DNA of 33,057 nt, taken from positions 1-33,057 of the forward strand of contig JAZLGV010000081.1 in NCBI GenBank assembly GCA_045616505.1, in the 5' to 3' direction. The position numbers and the translations under genes were made by a program. Source of the DNA: JAKSUT01 sp045616505 (lineage in GTDB: Bacteria; Cyanobacteriota; Vampirovibrionia; Gastranaerophilales; Gastranaerophilaceae). How positions within the stretch are numbered: the first letter of the stretch is position 1; the number at the start of each line of letters is the position of its first letter. Positions 7,098 to 15,606 of this stretch are shown one piece after another. The notes below the pieces were generated by a model that saw nothing but the letters and a program-made list of their open reading frames with translations, ran no database searches and was not told the DNA's origin.

Positions 7098-10000
7098 ATG
7101 CAAAAAATACTTGGTCTTGATATTGGTATAGCTTCAGTTGGACATTCAGTAATTGAATATGATGATAAAAATTTTGAAGGGGAAATTTTAAATACAGGAG
7201 TTAGGGTTTTTGAAGCATGCGAAGTTAAAGGTGCATTAAAAAACGAAAAAGCATCATTAAATGCAAGTCGTAGGAATTTTCGCGGCATGAGAAGAAGACT
7301 ATCAAGACGAAATGGTCGATTAAGAGCAATAAAACAACTTTTTATTTCTAATAAATATCTTACTGAAGGACAAATAAATAATATGTTTTATGGTAAAAAT
7401 AATCGAATTGATGTTTGGCATTTAAGAAAAGAAGCATTAAACAGACCATTAATAATTGAAGAATTTTATCGTATTTTACATCAAATTGCAAAACGTAGAG
7501 GTTTTAAATCTATTAGAAAAAGTGAAGAAGCAAAAAAAGAAGGAAATTTATTAAAAAGTTTAAAAGAAAATAAATTGAGATTTGAAGAAAGTTGTTATCA
7601 AACAATTGGTGAAATGTTTGATTCAATATATATTGACGATAATGCAAAACGAAATAAAAGAGATGATTATAAAAATTCTATTCCAAGAGAACTTCTTCAA
7701 GATGAAATAGAATATATATTTAAAGCACAACGAAAATTTAATATGCCATTTGCTAATGAAAATTTTGAAGCGCAATACACTCAAATTGCTTTTTATCAAA
7801 GACCATTACAATCAATGGAAAGTATGATTGGATATTGTCAATTTGAAAAAGATAAGAAAAGAGCTCCAAAATCAGCTTATACTTCTGAAATTTTTGTATG
7901 TGCACAAAAATTAGTTAATACAAAATTATTATTGATTAGTGGTGATGAATTAAATTTAACAGGGGAACAAATACATCAAATCATTGAACTTGCTCATTCA
8001 AATTCAAAAGTAACTTATAAACAAGTAAGAAAATTATTAGAACTTGATGCCAATACTCGTTTTAAAACTTTACAATATGGAAAAACGCAAAAAGATAAAA
8101 AAACTGGTGAAGAAAAAACAGTCAATCCAGAGGATGCAACTTTAATAGAATTAAAAAAATATCAGGAATTTAAAAAAGCAATAATTAAAAATACCAATGA
8201 AGCATATTTTGAAACAATTAAATATGATAAAGATTTGTTTAACAATATTGCAAGAATTTTAACTTATGAAAAATCTGACGAAGAAATAAGAAAACAAATG
8301 CAGGAAGTAGGAATTTCAGATGATATTATAAATAGCGTAATTGATATTTCAGCAAGTAAAGTTATGCATTTATCAATTGAGGCGATGGAAAAAATTATTC
8401 CATATATGCTTGAGGGTTTAAAGTATAATGAGGCTTGTTTAGAGGCGGGTTATGATTTCAAAAATACCATTGAGTCAAAAGATTTACCACTTTTACCTGT
8501 ATTAAATAATGAAGAATTAACAACAAATCCTGTTGTAAATAGAAGTGTTTCTCAAACAAGAAAAGTTGTTAATGCTCTAATTAGAAAATACGGTAATTTT
8601 GATAAAATAATAATTGAAACTGCAAGAGATTTGGGGAAATCAGTTGAAGAAAGAAATAAGATTAAATCAGGACAGGATAATTTTCAAAAAGAAAAAGAAT
8701 TAGCCAAAGCAAGATGTATAGAAAATGGTGTAAATCCTGATTCGAAAAATAATTTATTAAGATTTAGATTATGGGAAGAACAAGGAGGTTTTTGCCCGTA
8801 TTCTAAAAAACCTATTGATATAAAAAGATTATCAGAGCTGAATTATACTGATATTGATCACATCATTCCTTATTCAAGATGTTTTGATGACAGTTTAAAC
8901 AATAAAGTCCTTTGTCTTGCTGATGAAAACAGGCAAAAGGGAAATAAAATTCCGTATGAATATTTATCCGGTAAATACGATTGGGATGAATATTCTGCTT
9001 GGATTAGAGGTTTGAACTTGCGTTCAGCGAAACAAAACCGACTATTGAGAAAAACTTATGCAAGTGATGAAGAAGGTTTTTTAAGTAGAAATCTTAACGA
9101 TACAAGATATATTACAACCTTTATAAAAGATTATATTCAAGAAAATCTTAATACAAAAGTTGAAACAAGAAATGGTTCTTTAACTGCATATTTAAGAAAT
9201 CAATGGGGTATAAAAAAAGACAGAGAAGAAAATGATAGACATCATGCAATTGATGCAACAGTATTAGCTTGTTCAACTCAAAGTATGGTGAAATATCTAT
9301 CTGCAATTTCTTCAAAAAGAGAAAATTATGACTTTATTAATGGCTTAAAACCAAAATATAAAAAACCATGGGAAACATTTAGCGAAGATTTAGAAAAATC
9401 AATTTCTGAAATTTTTGTATCACGTGCGCCAAGAAATAAAATTCCCGGAAGTTTGCATGATGCAACAATACGAAGTAAAAAACATATTGATGAAGGCTTT
9501 AAAACTCTAAAAACTTCCATAAAAGAAATAACTTTGGAAAAACTTGAAAATATGTTTGATAAAGAACGAAATATAGATATTTATAATATTTTAAAAGAAA
9601 GATTAGAACAATTTGCTAACAATCCAAATAAAGCTTTTGAAGAACCTGTATATATGAAACTTTCACAAGCAAAAAGAAATGCAGGAATAAAACCACATCA
9701 AATAAAAACAATAAAAATAAAAGTAATAGGGATATCTGGCATGGAAGTACATAATGGTATTGCTGATAATTCGTCAATGCCAAGAACAGATGTCTTTTCA
9801 AAGAAAAATAAAAAAGGAAAAGAAGAATTTTATCTTGTACCTATTTATGTTTCTGATTTTGCCAAAGGGGTTTTACCTAATAAAGTTCTTTCAAAGAGTA
9901 AAGATTCCTTATTTCTTGATGATACTTTTACTTTTAAATTTTCATTATTTTCTGATACTTTAGTTTGCGTAAATAAAACATCAAATTTAAAAGATATGCA

Positions 10001-10202
10001 ATGGGGTTACTTTAGAGGAACTGATATAGATTCTGCAAGAATAACTTTAATTGATGTTGATAATGCTCAAAATAAAAATAGAGTAGCTGTTAAAAGTTTA
10101 GAAACTTTTAAAAAATATCAAGTTGATGTTTTGGGAAATTATCGTGAAATAAAAAATGAAAAAAGATTACCAATTAAACTAAAAAATAACCGAAAGAAAT
10201 AA
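7098..10202 (+). CDS. cas9: Cas9, RNA-guided endonuclease, type II-C
   Basis: 1034 residues from ATG 7098, which has AGGAG 8 nt upstream. A TTG at 7077 would add seven residues before the conserved RuvC start and is not preferred. RuvC-I is LGLDIGIASVG (Asp8). An Arg-rich bridge helix follows (RRNFRGMRRRLSRRNGRLRA). RuvC-II is IIIETARDLG (Glu507). HNH is DIDHIIPYSRCFDDSLNNKV (His588) with ENRQKGNK after it. RuvC-III is RHHAIDA (His716, Asp719). All catalytic positions are intact, so the nuclease should be active. The length lies between the C. jejuni (984) and N. meningitidis (1082) enzymes, a compact II-C size. Neighbours are cas1 and cas2 only, with no csn2 or cas4, which agrees with II-C. 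The C-terminal PAM-interacting region gives no readable PAM. Confidence 0.97.
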   Translation: MQKILGLDIGIASVGHSVIEYDDKNFEGEILNTGVRVFEACEVKGALKNEKASLNASRRNFRGMRRRLSRRNGRLRAIKQLFISNKYLTEGQINNMFYGKNNRIDVWHLRKEALNRPLIIEEFYRILHQIAKRRGFKSIRKSEEAKKEGNLLKSLKENKLRFEESCYQTIGEMFDSIYIDDNAKRNKRDDYKNSIPRELLQDEIEYIFKAQRKFNMPFANENFEAQYTQIAFYQRPLQSMESMIGYCQFEKDKKRAPKSAYTSEIFVCAQKLVNTKLLLISGDELNLTGEQIHQIIELAHSNSKVTYKQVRKLLELDANTRFKTLQYGKTQKDKKTGEEKTVNPEDATLIELKKYQEFKKAIIKNTNEAYFETIKYDKDLFNNIARILTYEKSDEEIRKQMQEVGISDDIINSVIDISASKVMHLSIEAMEKIIPYMLEGLKYNEACLEAGYDFKNTIESKDLPLLPVLNNEELTTNPVVNRSVSQTRKVVNALIRKYGNFDKIIIETARDLGKSVEERNKIKSGQDNFQKEKELAKARCIENGVNPDSKNNLLRFRLWEEQGGFCPYSKKPIDIKRLSELNYTDIDHIIPYSRCFDDSLNNKVLCLADENRQKGNKIPYEYLSGKYDWDEYSAWIRGLNLRSAKQNRLLRKTYASDEEGFLSRNLNDTRYITTFIKDYIQENLNTKVETRNGSLTAYLRNQWGIKKDREENDRHHAIDATVLACSTQSMVKYLSAISSKRENYDFINGLKPKYKKPWETFSEDLEKSISEIFVSRAPRNKIPGSLHDATIRSKKHIDEGFKTLKTSIKEITLEKLENMFDKERNIDIYNILKERLEQFANNPNKAFEEPVYMKLSQAKRNAGIKPHQIKTIKIKVIGISGMEVHNGIADNSSMPRTDVFSKKNKKGKEEFYLVPIYVSDFAKGVLPNKVLSKSKDSLFLDDTFTFKFSLFSDTLVCVNKTSNLKDMQWGYFRGTDIDSARITLIDVDNAQNKNRVAVKSLETFKKYQVDVLGNYREIKNEKRLPIKLKNNRKK

Positions 10203-10207
10203 TATTT

Positions 10208-11092
10208 ATGAGTTGGAAAACACTTATTTTTACTAATAGTGGTAAATTACATATCAAGAATTATCAACTTTTGTATAAAGCTGATAATTCTGATGAAGAA
10301 ATATCAATTCCGATGGAAGATATAGGAACGATAATATTAGAAAATCCACAAATAACAATTACAAATTATATGCTTTCTTTATGCGCAGATTATGAAATAA
10401 CAGTAGTAACCTGTGATAAAAAGCACAAACCAAATGGTATTTTAACTCCTTTTTATCAACATAGTAGAAATACAAAAATTGCATTTGCACATATAAAAAC
10501 AAAAGAACCTTTAAAAAAACAAATATGGCAAAAAATTATAAAGCAAAAAATTAAAAATCAATCGAATGTTTTAAAAATTTTATTTGATGAAAACGAATTA
10601 GATTATTTTGTAAATAAAGTACAATCAGGTGATATAAAAAATATTGAAGGACAAACTTCAAAAATATATTGGCAATTGTTATTTAATAACTTTAAAAGAC
10701 ATTCTTCTGATAAATATAATGCTATGTTAGATTATGGTTATGCCATTATAAGAAGTACAATTTCAAAATATATTGCATCTAGTGGTTTGATACCTTGTTT
10801 TGGCGTTCACCATTGTAATGAATTAAATCCTTTTAATTTGACGGAAGATTTAATTGAACCTTTTAGACCATTTGTGGATTTGATGGTTGCCCAAGCAGAA
10901 ATAGTTAATTCAACACTGACAAATTCTGATAAATTATATTTACTTGGAATTTTAAGTAAACAATGCCAATATAAAAATGAGCAAATTACAGTTCAAAACG
11001 CTTGTGAAAATATATGTAAAACATTTGTCAAAACAATATTAGAAAAAGATTTAAAATATTTAGAATTACCAGAATTTATAGAGGCAAAATGA
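10208..11092 (+). CDS. cas1: Cas1, spacer-integration endonuclease
   Basis: 294 residues, typical of type II Cas1. The metal-binding residues can be placed: Glu147 (NIEGQTSKIYW), His202 (FGVHHCNELNPFNL) and Glu217 (EDLIEPFRPFVD). The His-to-Glu spacing of 15 is the same as in the S. pyogenes enzyme. With Cas2 it integrates prespacers at the first repeat. It begins 5 bp after the cas9 stop and shares ATGA with cas2, so cas9-cas1-cas2 form one operon. The ribosome site (GAAAGAAAT) is weak, which suggests translational coupling. Confidence 0.95.
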   Translation: MSWKTLIFTNSGKLHIKNYQLLYKADNSDEEISIPMEDIGTIILENPQITITNYMLSLCADYEITVVTCDKKHKPNGILTPFYQHSRNTKIAFAHIKTKEPLKKQIWQKIIKQKIKNQSNVLKILFDENELDYFVNKVQSGDIKNIEGQTSKIYWQLLFNNFKRHSSDKYNAMLDYGYAIIRSTISKYIASSGLIPCFGVHHCNELNPFNLTEDLIEPFRPFVDLMVAQAEIVNSTLTNSDKLYLLGILSKQCQYKNEQITVQNACENICKTFVKTILEKDLKYLELPEFIEAK

Positions 11093-11421
11093 GTGTAAAA
11101 GGTGATAATATTTATATGAGATTGTTCTTGTTTTTTGATTTACCTGTAACTAAAAAAGAAGATAGAAAAATCGCAACAAGATTTAGAAAAGATTTATTAA
11201 ATGAAGGTTTTACTATGCTTCAGTTTTCTGTGTATTGCAGAGTTTGTAGAGGTCAAGATATTGTTGAAAGAGAAATAAGACGAATAAAGCAAATTTTACC
11301 CCCAAAAGGAAATGTAAGAATCTTGCAAGTTACAGATAAACAATATGGAAATATGGAATTTTTGGTTGGCATGCCAAAAAAAGAAGAAATTATTGGGGTA
11401 GAACAATTACTTTTGTTTTAA
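11089..11421 (+). CDS. cas2: Cas2, integration complex subunit
   Basis: 110 residues with the Cas2 ferredoxin-like fold signature. The first strand is MRLFLFFDLPV with its conserved Asp, and the middle has FTMLQFSVYCRVCRGQ and NVRILQVTDKQYGNM. It forms the dimeric core bridging two Cas1 dimers. I chose ATG 11089, which overlaps the cas1 stop and follows GAGG. An internal ATG at 11116 would begin exactly at the first beta strand and cannot be excluded. The array starts 57 bp downstream. Confidence 0.93.
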   Translation: MSVKGDNIYMRLFLFFDLPVTKKEDRKIATRFRKDLLNEGFTMLQFSVYCRVCRGQDIVEREIRRIKQILPPKGNVRILQVTDKQYGNMEFLVGMPKKEEIIGVEQLLLF

Positions 11422-11430
11422 AATTTTTAA

Positions 11431-11480
11431 GATAAAAATGTCAGAACCTCTTGAAACTATTAGGTCTTGAGGTCTGACAT
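11431..11480 (-). terminator. hairpin closing the CRISPR array, terminator for pre-crRNA
   Basis: Inverted repeat ATGTCAGAACCTC (11438-11450) and GAGGTCTGACAT (11469-11480), 12 bp with one bulged A and an 18-nt loop. On the minus strand it is followed by TTTTTATC, as for an intrinsic terminator. The plus side has no T-run. Its outer arm ends inside the first two bases of repeat 1, so it follows the last repeat in crRNA sense. It would stop array transcription before it runs antisense into cas2. Confidence 0.7.
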
Positions 11481-11504
11481 TATACAATAAATGTTTTTGA
11501 ATGG
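11479..11504 (-). promoter_or_regulatory. promoter built into each CRISPR repeat (repeat 1 shown)
   Basis: In crRNA sense every repeat ends with a perfect TATAAT (plus-strand ATTATA at 11479-11484 and the same offset in all seven copies). A 4-of-6 -35, TTTCCA, lies 16 bp upstream inside the repeat; in repeat 6 it reads TTTCCA as well, because the variant base is outside it. Initiation would fall about seven bases into each spacer. N. meningitidis type II-C repeats carry a comparable internal -10. Confidence 0.7.
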
Positions 11505-11910
11505 AAACTAAAGCATTAAACAAATTTTTTAAAACAATTGATGAATTATACAATAAATGTTTTTGAATGGAAACTAAAGCATAGGTTTCATAACAATTTT
11601 ATTGTTAATCATTATACAATAAATGTTTTTGAATGGAAACTAAAGCTGCTATTCAATATTATACAAATCTTAATTCATTATACAATAAATGTTTTTGAAT
11701 GGAAACTAAAGCATTATCACTAATAACAACTTCTTGTTTAAGATTATACAATAAATGTTTTTGAATGGAAACTAAAGCGATAATGAACCAATTATTTCTG
11801 ATATGTCAATTATACAATAAATGTTTTTGATTGGAAACTAAAGCCATATTGCAAGCCATTATTTTTTTATTTTTATTATACAATAAATGTTTTTGAATGG
11901 AAACTAAAGC
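11479..11910 (-). CRISPR. CRISPR array, 7 repeats of 36 bp and 6 spacers of 30 bp
   Basis: Repeats start at 11479, 11545, 11611, 11677, 11743, 11809 and 11875, and every spacer is exactly 30 bp. On the plus strand the repeat begins ATTATACAATAAATG and ends GGAAACTAAAGC. All copies are identical except repeat 6 (11809-11844), where GAATGG reads GATTGG. The crRNA sense is minus: the repeat then begins GCTTTAGT and ends TTGTATAAT, matching the layout of the C. jejuni repeat as I remember it, and it pairs with the tracrRNA found upstream of cas9. Spacers are AT-rich and I cannot name their targets. With the array next to cas2 and tracrRNA present, the system looks complete. Confidence 0.98.
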
Positions 11911-11975
11911 TATAGCTAAAATATGGAATTAAAACCGCAGTTCTCTCTCTATTTTTTTTTGATAATGCTGATTCC
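11911..11975. other. short spacer between array and lpd, no leader or terminator recognised
   Basis: The 65 bp between the last repeat and the lpd stop contain CT-rich and T-run sequence but no inverted repeat on either strand and no clear promoter. A conventional long AT-rich leader upstream of the array in crRNA sense is therefore absent or overlaps lpd. Confidence 0.5.
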
Positions 11976-13274
11976 CTATTTCAAAAATTGAGTTAGGACA
12001 TCTGAAACACCCTCTGAATATGTTGGGTGGGCAAAGCAAACTGATGCAACTGCGTCTTTGATTTTGATTTTGTTTTCCATAAGTATAGAAAACTGATGAA
12101 GTATTGCAGAGGCTTCTTTGCAAATGATATGTGCGCCTAAAATATATTCTTTGTTTTTGTCTGCGATAACTTTTATGAAACCTGTTGTATCTCCGTCTGC
12201 TCTTGCTTTTCCAAGTGATGACATAAGATAAGTTTTTGTTTCGTATTCAATATTTTTTTTAGTCAAACTTTCTTCTGTTTCCCCAACCCACGCGATTTCA
12301 GGATAGCCATAAATGACCGCAGGAGTCAAGAATTTGTTTGATTGTTCGCCTTTATACCAGTTTTTTACAAGGTTTGTCGCTTGTTTGCTTGCATAGTGTG
12401 CAAGTTGGATTTCGCCTGCCGCATCTCCAACAAGTGTTTCCCCCTCTGATAGTTCGTAAGAATTTGGAACTCTGCCTGTTGCAACTAGGATAATATCTGT
12501 TTCTATCTCTTTATCGTTTTGCAAAATCACTTTTTTACCATCAATTTTTTTGATTGAATTTGATGTGTAGAAATTGATTTTTTCTGATTTGAACAATCTT
12601 TCAACACGTTTTGAGATTTCTCCATCTGCGTTAGGGATAAGTTTTTCAGCCAATTCAACGACAGAAACATTTACCCCAAAACTTGCAAAAATTCTTGCCC
12701 ATTCTGTTCCGATAGCACCAGAACCAACAATTGTGATATTGGTTGGAAGTGTTGTCAAATTTAGTATATCGTCTGAATTTAAAATGAATTTGTGGTCAAA
12801 TTCTAAACCTTTTATTTCTCTAGGTTTTGAGCCGATAGAAATTATTGCCTTTTCGGCTTCAAAATATTCATCTGTTGATGTTTTATAAACAAGAGTTTTT
12901 CTTTCTTCTGATAGTTTTTTGTCTTTGACCGCTTCTTGCATAACGATTTTTACACCGTTAGATTTGATAAGAGTTTCAAGGCTTTTTCTAAGTTTTTCGA
13001 TAACGGAATTTTTGCGTTCCATAACTTTTGAAAAATCAAGGGAGTAGTTTTCTACATTTATTCCAAAATCTGCCATGTGGCTCAACGCTTTGTATTTTTC
13101 AGCAGAAGCGATAATTGTTTTTGTAGGTATGCAACCTTTGTTTAAACAAACTCCGCCTAAATTTTCTTTTTCAAAAAGAACAACAGTTTTACCTGCTTGT
13201 GCTGCTTCAATTGCTGCTACATAGCCAGCCGGCCCTGAACCTATTACGGCTAAATCGTATTTTTCGATTTCCAT
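11976..13274 (-). CDS. lpdA: dihydrolipoamide dehydrogenase-family flavoprotein
   Basis: 432 residues. It has the FAD-binding VIGSGPAGYVAAIEAA, the redox disulfide GGVCLNKGCIP (Cys43, Cys48), an NAD-binding IVGSGAIGTEWA, and the C-terminal dimerisation segment with the catalytic His and Glu in CFAHPTYSEGV. It oxidises dihydrolipoyl groups of 2-oxoacid dehydrogenases or the glycine cleavage system. It is somewhat shorter than the usual 460-475 residues. The second FAD segment (ATGRVPN, then VGDAAGEIQLAHYA) is present but compact, with GDAAG where GD is usually followed by a longer loop. No other subunit of those complexes is here. The ATG has AGGGG 5 nt upstream and lies 8 bp after the alr stop. 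No terminator separates it from the CRISPR array. Confidence 0.88.
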   Translation of the reverse strand: MEIEKYDLAVIGSGPAGYVAAIEAAQAGKTVVLFEKENLGGVCLNKGCIPTKTIIASAEKYKALSHMADFGINVENYSLDFSKVMERKNSVIEKLRKSLETLIKSNGVKIVMQEAVKDKKLSEERKTLVYKTSTDEYFEAEKAIISIGSKPREIKGLEFDHKFILNSDDILNLTTLPTNITIVGSGAIGTEWARIFASFGVNVSVVELAEKLIPNADGEISKRVERLFKSEKINFYTSNSIKKIDGKKVILQNDKEIETDIILVATGRVPNSYELSEGETLVGDAAGEIQLAHYASKQATNLVKNWYKGEQSNKFLTPAVIYGYPEIAWVGETEESLTKKNIEYETKTYLMSSLGKARADGDTTGFIKVIADKNKEYILGAHIICKEASAILHQFSILMENKIKIKDAVASVCFAHPTYSEGVSDVLTQFLK

Positions 13275-13282
13275 TTGTACCC

Positions 13283-14410
13283 CTATCTTATATAAACTCT
13301 TGGTAATCTAACTTTTAATCTGCAAGTTAGTTCATAATTAATCGTGTTTAGAATTTTTGCCCATTCATCAATTAGCAAATCTTCGCCTAAAAGTGTGATT
13401 ACGTCACCTTCTTTTGCGTCTATATCAGTGATATCAAACATCATTTGATCCATTGTGATGTTTCCAATTTGTTTGATTTTTGTTCCGTTTATTTTTCCAT
13501 AAATCTTATTTGATAATGCTCTTGGAATACCATCTGCGTAACCTATTGGAATAGTGGCAACTTTGGTATCTTTTGGCGCGATAAAAGAATATCCGTAACT
13601 GATACCTTCGTCTTTTTTCATTGTGTGTATTCTTGTAATTCTACCTTTTAACCCCATAACAGGTTTAAATTCCATTGATTTTACTTCTGTTGCACAAGGC
13701 GCAAGGTCAGGCAAAAGTCCCCAAATACCAATTCCAGCACGAACCATATTGTATTGTTTGTCAGGATAAGTGAATATTCCTGCGGTGTTTAGGATATGTA
13801 TTGTTAGATTTTTTGTATCAATATTTGAGATTATGTTATTAAAAATTTCAAATTGTTTTTGGGTTAAATCTTCTACTTCAGAGTTTGCAAGATGTGAAAA
13901 GATACCTTGCAAATCGATAAAATCACAGTTTTGAATTTTTTTGATAAATTCAATAGCTTCGTCTTTTGTAACACCAATTCTATTCATTCCTGTATCAAGT
14001 TTTATGTGAGCTTTGATTTTTTTACCTGTTCTTTCAAAAGTTTCTTTCGCTGCTGCGATATGTTCTTCTGAAAAAATTGATATAGAAATATTGTTTTCGG
14101 CAGCACATTCAAAAGCCCAAACTGGAACTGCACCAATAACAAGAATTTCACAGTTTATTTTCGCAGCTCTTAAATCTAATCCTTCGTCAATCGCAGCAAC
14201 ACCAATCATATCAACTCCTGATGCAAGCATTGTTGGAACGGTCATAGTTGCTCCGTGTCCATAAGCATCAGCTTTTGCAATCGCAAGAAGTTTTGTTTCT
14301 GGGTTTACAAACTTTTTTATTTGTTTGATATTAAAAGCCAAAGACTCAAGATTGACTTCAACCCAAGCATCTCTGTGAATATTTACAAATGATTGTCTAG
14401 ATGTTTTCAT
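13283..14410 (-). CDS. alr: alanine racemase
   Basis: 375 residues, the family's usual length. The PLP lysine is Lys46 in AIAKADAYGHG. The barrel motifs HIKLDTGMNRIG and MVRAGIGIWG, and the C-terminal ISYGYSF and IPIGYADGIPR with the second-base Tyr region, are all present. It makes D-alanine for peptidoglycan. It sits 23 bp after the MFS gene and 8 bp before lpd. TATAAT (plus 14417-14422) ends six bases before the ATG and no ribosome site is visible, so a leaderless transcript is likely in addition to any readthrough. Confidence 0.93.
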   Translation of the reverse strand: MKTSRQSFVNIHRDAWVEVNLESLAFNIKQIKKFVNPETKLLAIAKADAYGHGATMTVPTMLASGVDMIGVAAIDEGLDLRAAKINCEILVIGAVPVWAFECAAENNISISIFSEEHIAAAKETFERTGKKIKAHIKLDTGMNRIGVTKDEAIEFIKKIQNCDFIDLQGIFSHLANSEVEDLTQKQFEIFNNIISNIDTKNLTIHILNTAGIFTYPDKQYNMVRAGIGIWGLLPDLAPCATEVKSMEFKPVMGLKGRITRIHTMKKDEGISYGYSFIAPKDTKVATIPIGYADGIPRALSNKIYGKINGTKIKQIGNITMDQMMFDITDIDAKEGDVITLLGEDLLIDEWAKILNTINYELTCRLKVRLPRVYIR

Positions 14411-14416
14411 ATTCTT

Positions 14417-14422
14417 ATTATA
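14417..14422 (-). promoter_or_regulatory. -10 box six bases before the alr start
   Basis: Minus-strand TATAAT, then AAGAAT, then ATG. The predicted start of transcription coincides with the initiator A. The -35 region lies in the MFS 3' end and has no consensus match. Confidence 0.4.
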
Positions 14423-14433
14423 CTCTGAAATTA

Positions 14434-15606
14434 TTATTCTGCTTCTTCAATTTTATTTGGTAAAAATTTTACAAAATAAGCAAATATTACAGGAAGAAAT
14501 GATAGAATTAACAATATTTTTGGTATTCCAATATTGATGATAGTAAAACTTATTATTGTAAGTAAGATTGAAACAATGCCCCAAGTGAAACCATTTATAA
14601 AACCAGCAGCAATACTTTTGTATTTAGGTAATACCTTTTGCGCCATAACCATTGTCACTGGCTGAGCAAACATTGTGATAAATCCCATTAATATAAATAA
14701 ACTATTTGCTATTGTTGGGTGTGTTTTATAAATCAATGTGTAGATTATCATTAATGGAAATGTTAATGTCATTGATGCAATAAATACAAGTCTTGCACCA
14801 AATTTTTTTTCTGCAAATGTGCTTAAATAAGATGCTAAACTTCCTGCAAGAATGAATAGGAATAATAATTTTCCGATGTATGCAGGACTTTTTCCCATAT
14901 CTCTCCACAAAAATGGCAAGAATATTGTGCAACTGCTTATGATTATTGTTTTCATTGAACCAATTGCGATTAGAATTAGCATTTTTTTGTTTGTTAAAAT
15001 TTCTTTGAATGTTTCTTTAAATTGATATTTTGTTCTTGTTTGATTTGTTTCTTCAAGTCTTGGAACAAATTTGAACATTGAAAAAGTTAGTATTATACCA
15101 ATAAGCGCAAGGTATGGAACTTTTTCAAATCCTAGATGTTGAACAGTTAGTGCTGAAACAATAGGACCAAAAGCAAACCCTAATGTTCCTGCTGTTATAA
15201 ATAGGCTCATATTGTGCATTAAATTTTTGTCAGAAAATTTTGGTATAAAACCTAGTGCTTGGGGGTGAAAAAGACTTCCACCTATGCAGCCAAGAACAAT
15301 AAAAATGGTTAATAATGTTTTGTTTGGAACGTTTACGGCAATTGGAGTGCAAGTTGTCGCAAGCAAAATTCCGATAAAAATAAAAGTTCGTTTATAAATG
15401 TTATCGGCAAAAAATCCAAAAATCGGTTGAATTAAAGAACCGCAAATTTGTGCAATACTAAGGATTAAGGTCGCAATAGCTATTGAAAAACTTAGTTTTA
15501 AAGCAATAAATGGCATAATAGGATTTAAAAAACCTGAAAAAATGTCACCTGTAAAGTGTGCTGTGGTAAGCCATGCGACTGCTCTATTTTTTGTTTTTGT
15601 GTCCAT
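14434..15606 (-). CDS. MFS transporter, fosmidomycin-resistance (Fsr)-like
   Basis: 390 residues with about twelve membrane helices. The N-terminal AHFTGDIFSGFLNPIMPFI and the following QPIFGFFAD (the MFS loop 2-3 region) resemble the Fsr and related drug-efflux group of the major facilitator superfamily. The helix 4-5 region LGCIGGSLFHPQALGFI with its conserved HP is also typical of that group. Substrate is unknown and export of a small polar compound is only a family-based guess. The ATG is immediately next to the decarboxylase stop (no intergenic base), so the two are translated from one mRNA. With the decarboxylase upstream, export of its amine product is conceivable but unproven. Confidence 0.75.
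   Translation of the reverse strand: MDTKTKNRAVAWLTTAHFTGDIFSGFLNPIMPFIALKLSFSIAIATLILSIAQICGSLIQPIFGFFADNIYKRTFIFIGILLATTCTPIAVNVPNKTLLTIFIVLGCIGGSLFHPQALGFIPKFSDKNLMHNMSLFITAGTLGFAFGPIVSALTVQHLGFEKVPYLALIGIILTFSMFKFVPRLEETNQTRTKYQFKETFKEILTNKKMLILIAIGSMKTIIISSCTIFLPFLWRDMGKSPAYIGKLLFLFILAGSLASYLSTFAEKKFGARLVFIASMTLTFPLMIIYTLIYKTHPTIANSLFILMGFITMFAQPVTMVMAQKVLPKYKSIAAGFINGFTWGIVSILLTIISFTIINIGIPKILLILSFLPVIFAYFVKFLPNKIEEAE

Noticed and set aside
11438..11480. Hairpin as terminator of the cas9-cas1-cas2 operon
   Set aside because: On the plus strand no T-run follows the stem, while the minus strand has one. It therefore fits the array transcript better.
11538..11723. An open frame encoding repeated YTINVFEWKLK units
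   Set aside because: It is the CRISPR array read as protein; the repeat unit is the 36-bp repeat plus a 30-bp spacer, a 66-bp period divisible by three.
11515..11874. Self-targeting spacers against genes in this window
   Set aside because: By eye I found no convincing match of any spacer elsewhere in the window. The spacers are too AT-rich for a visual search to be decisive, so I claim nothing.
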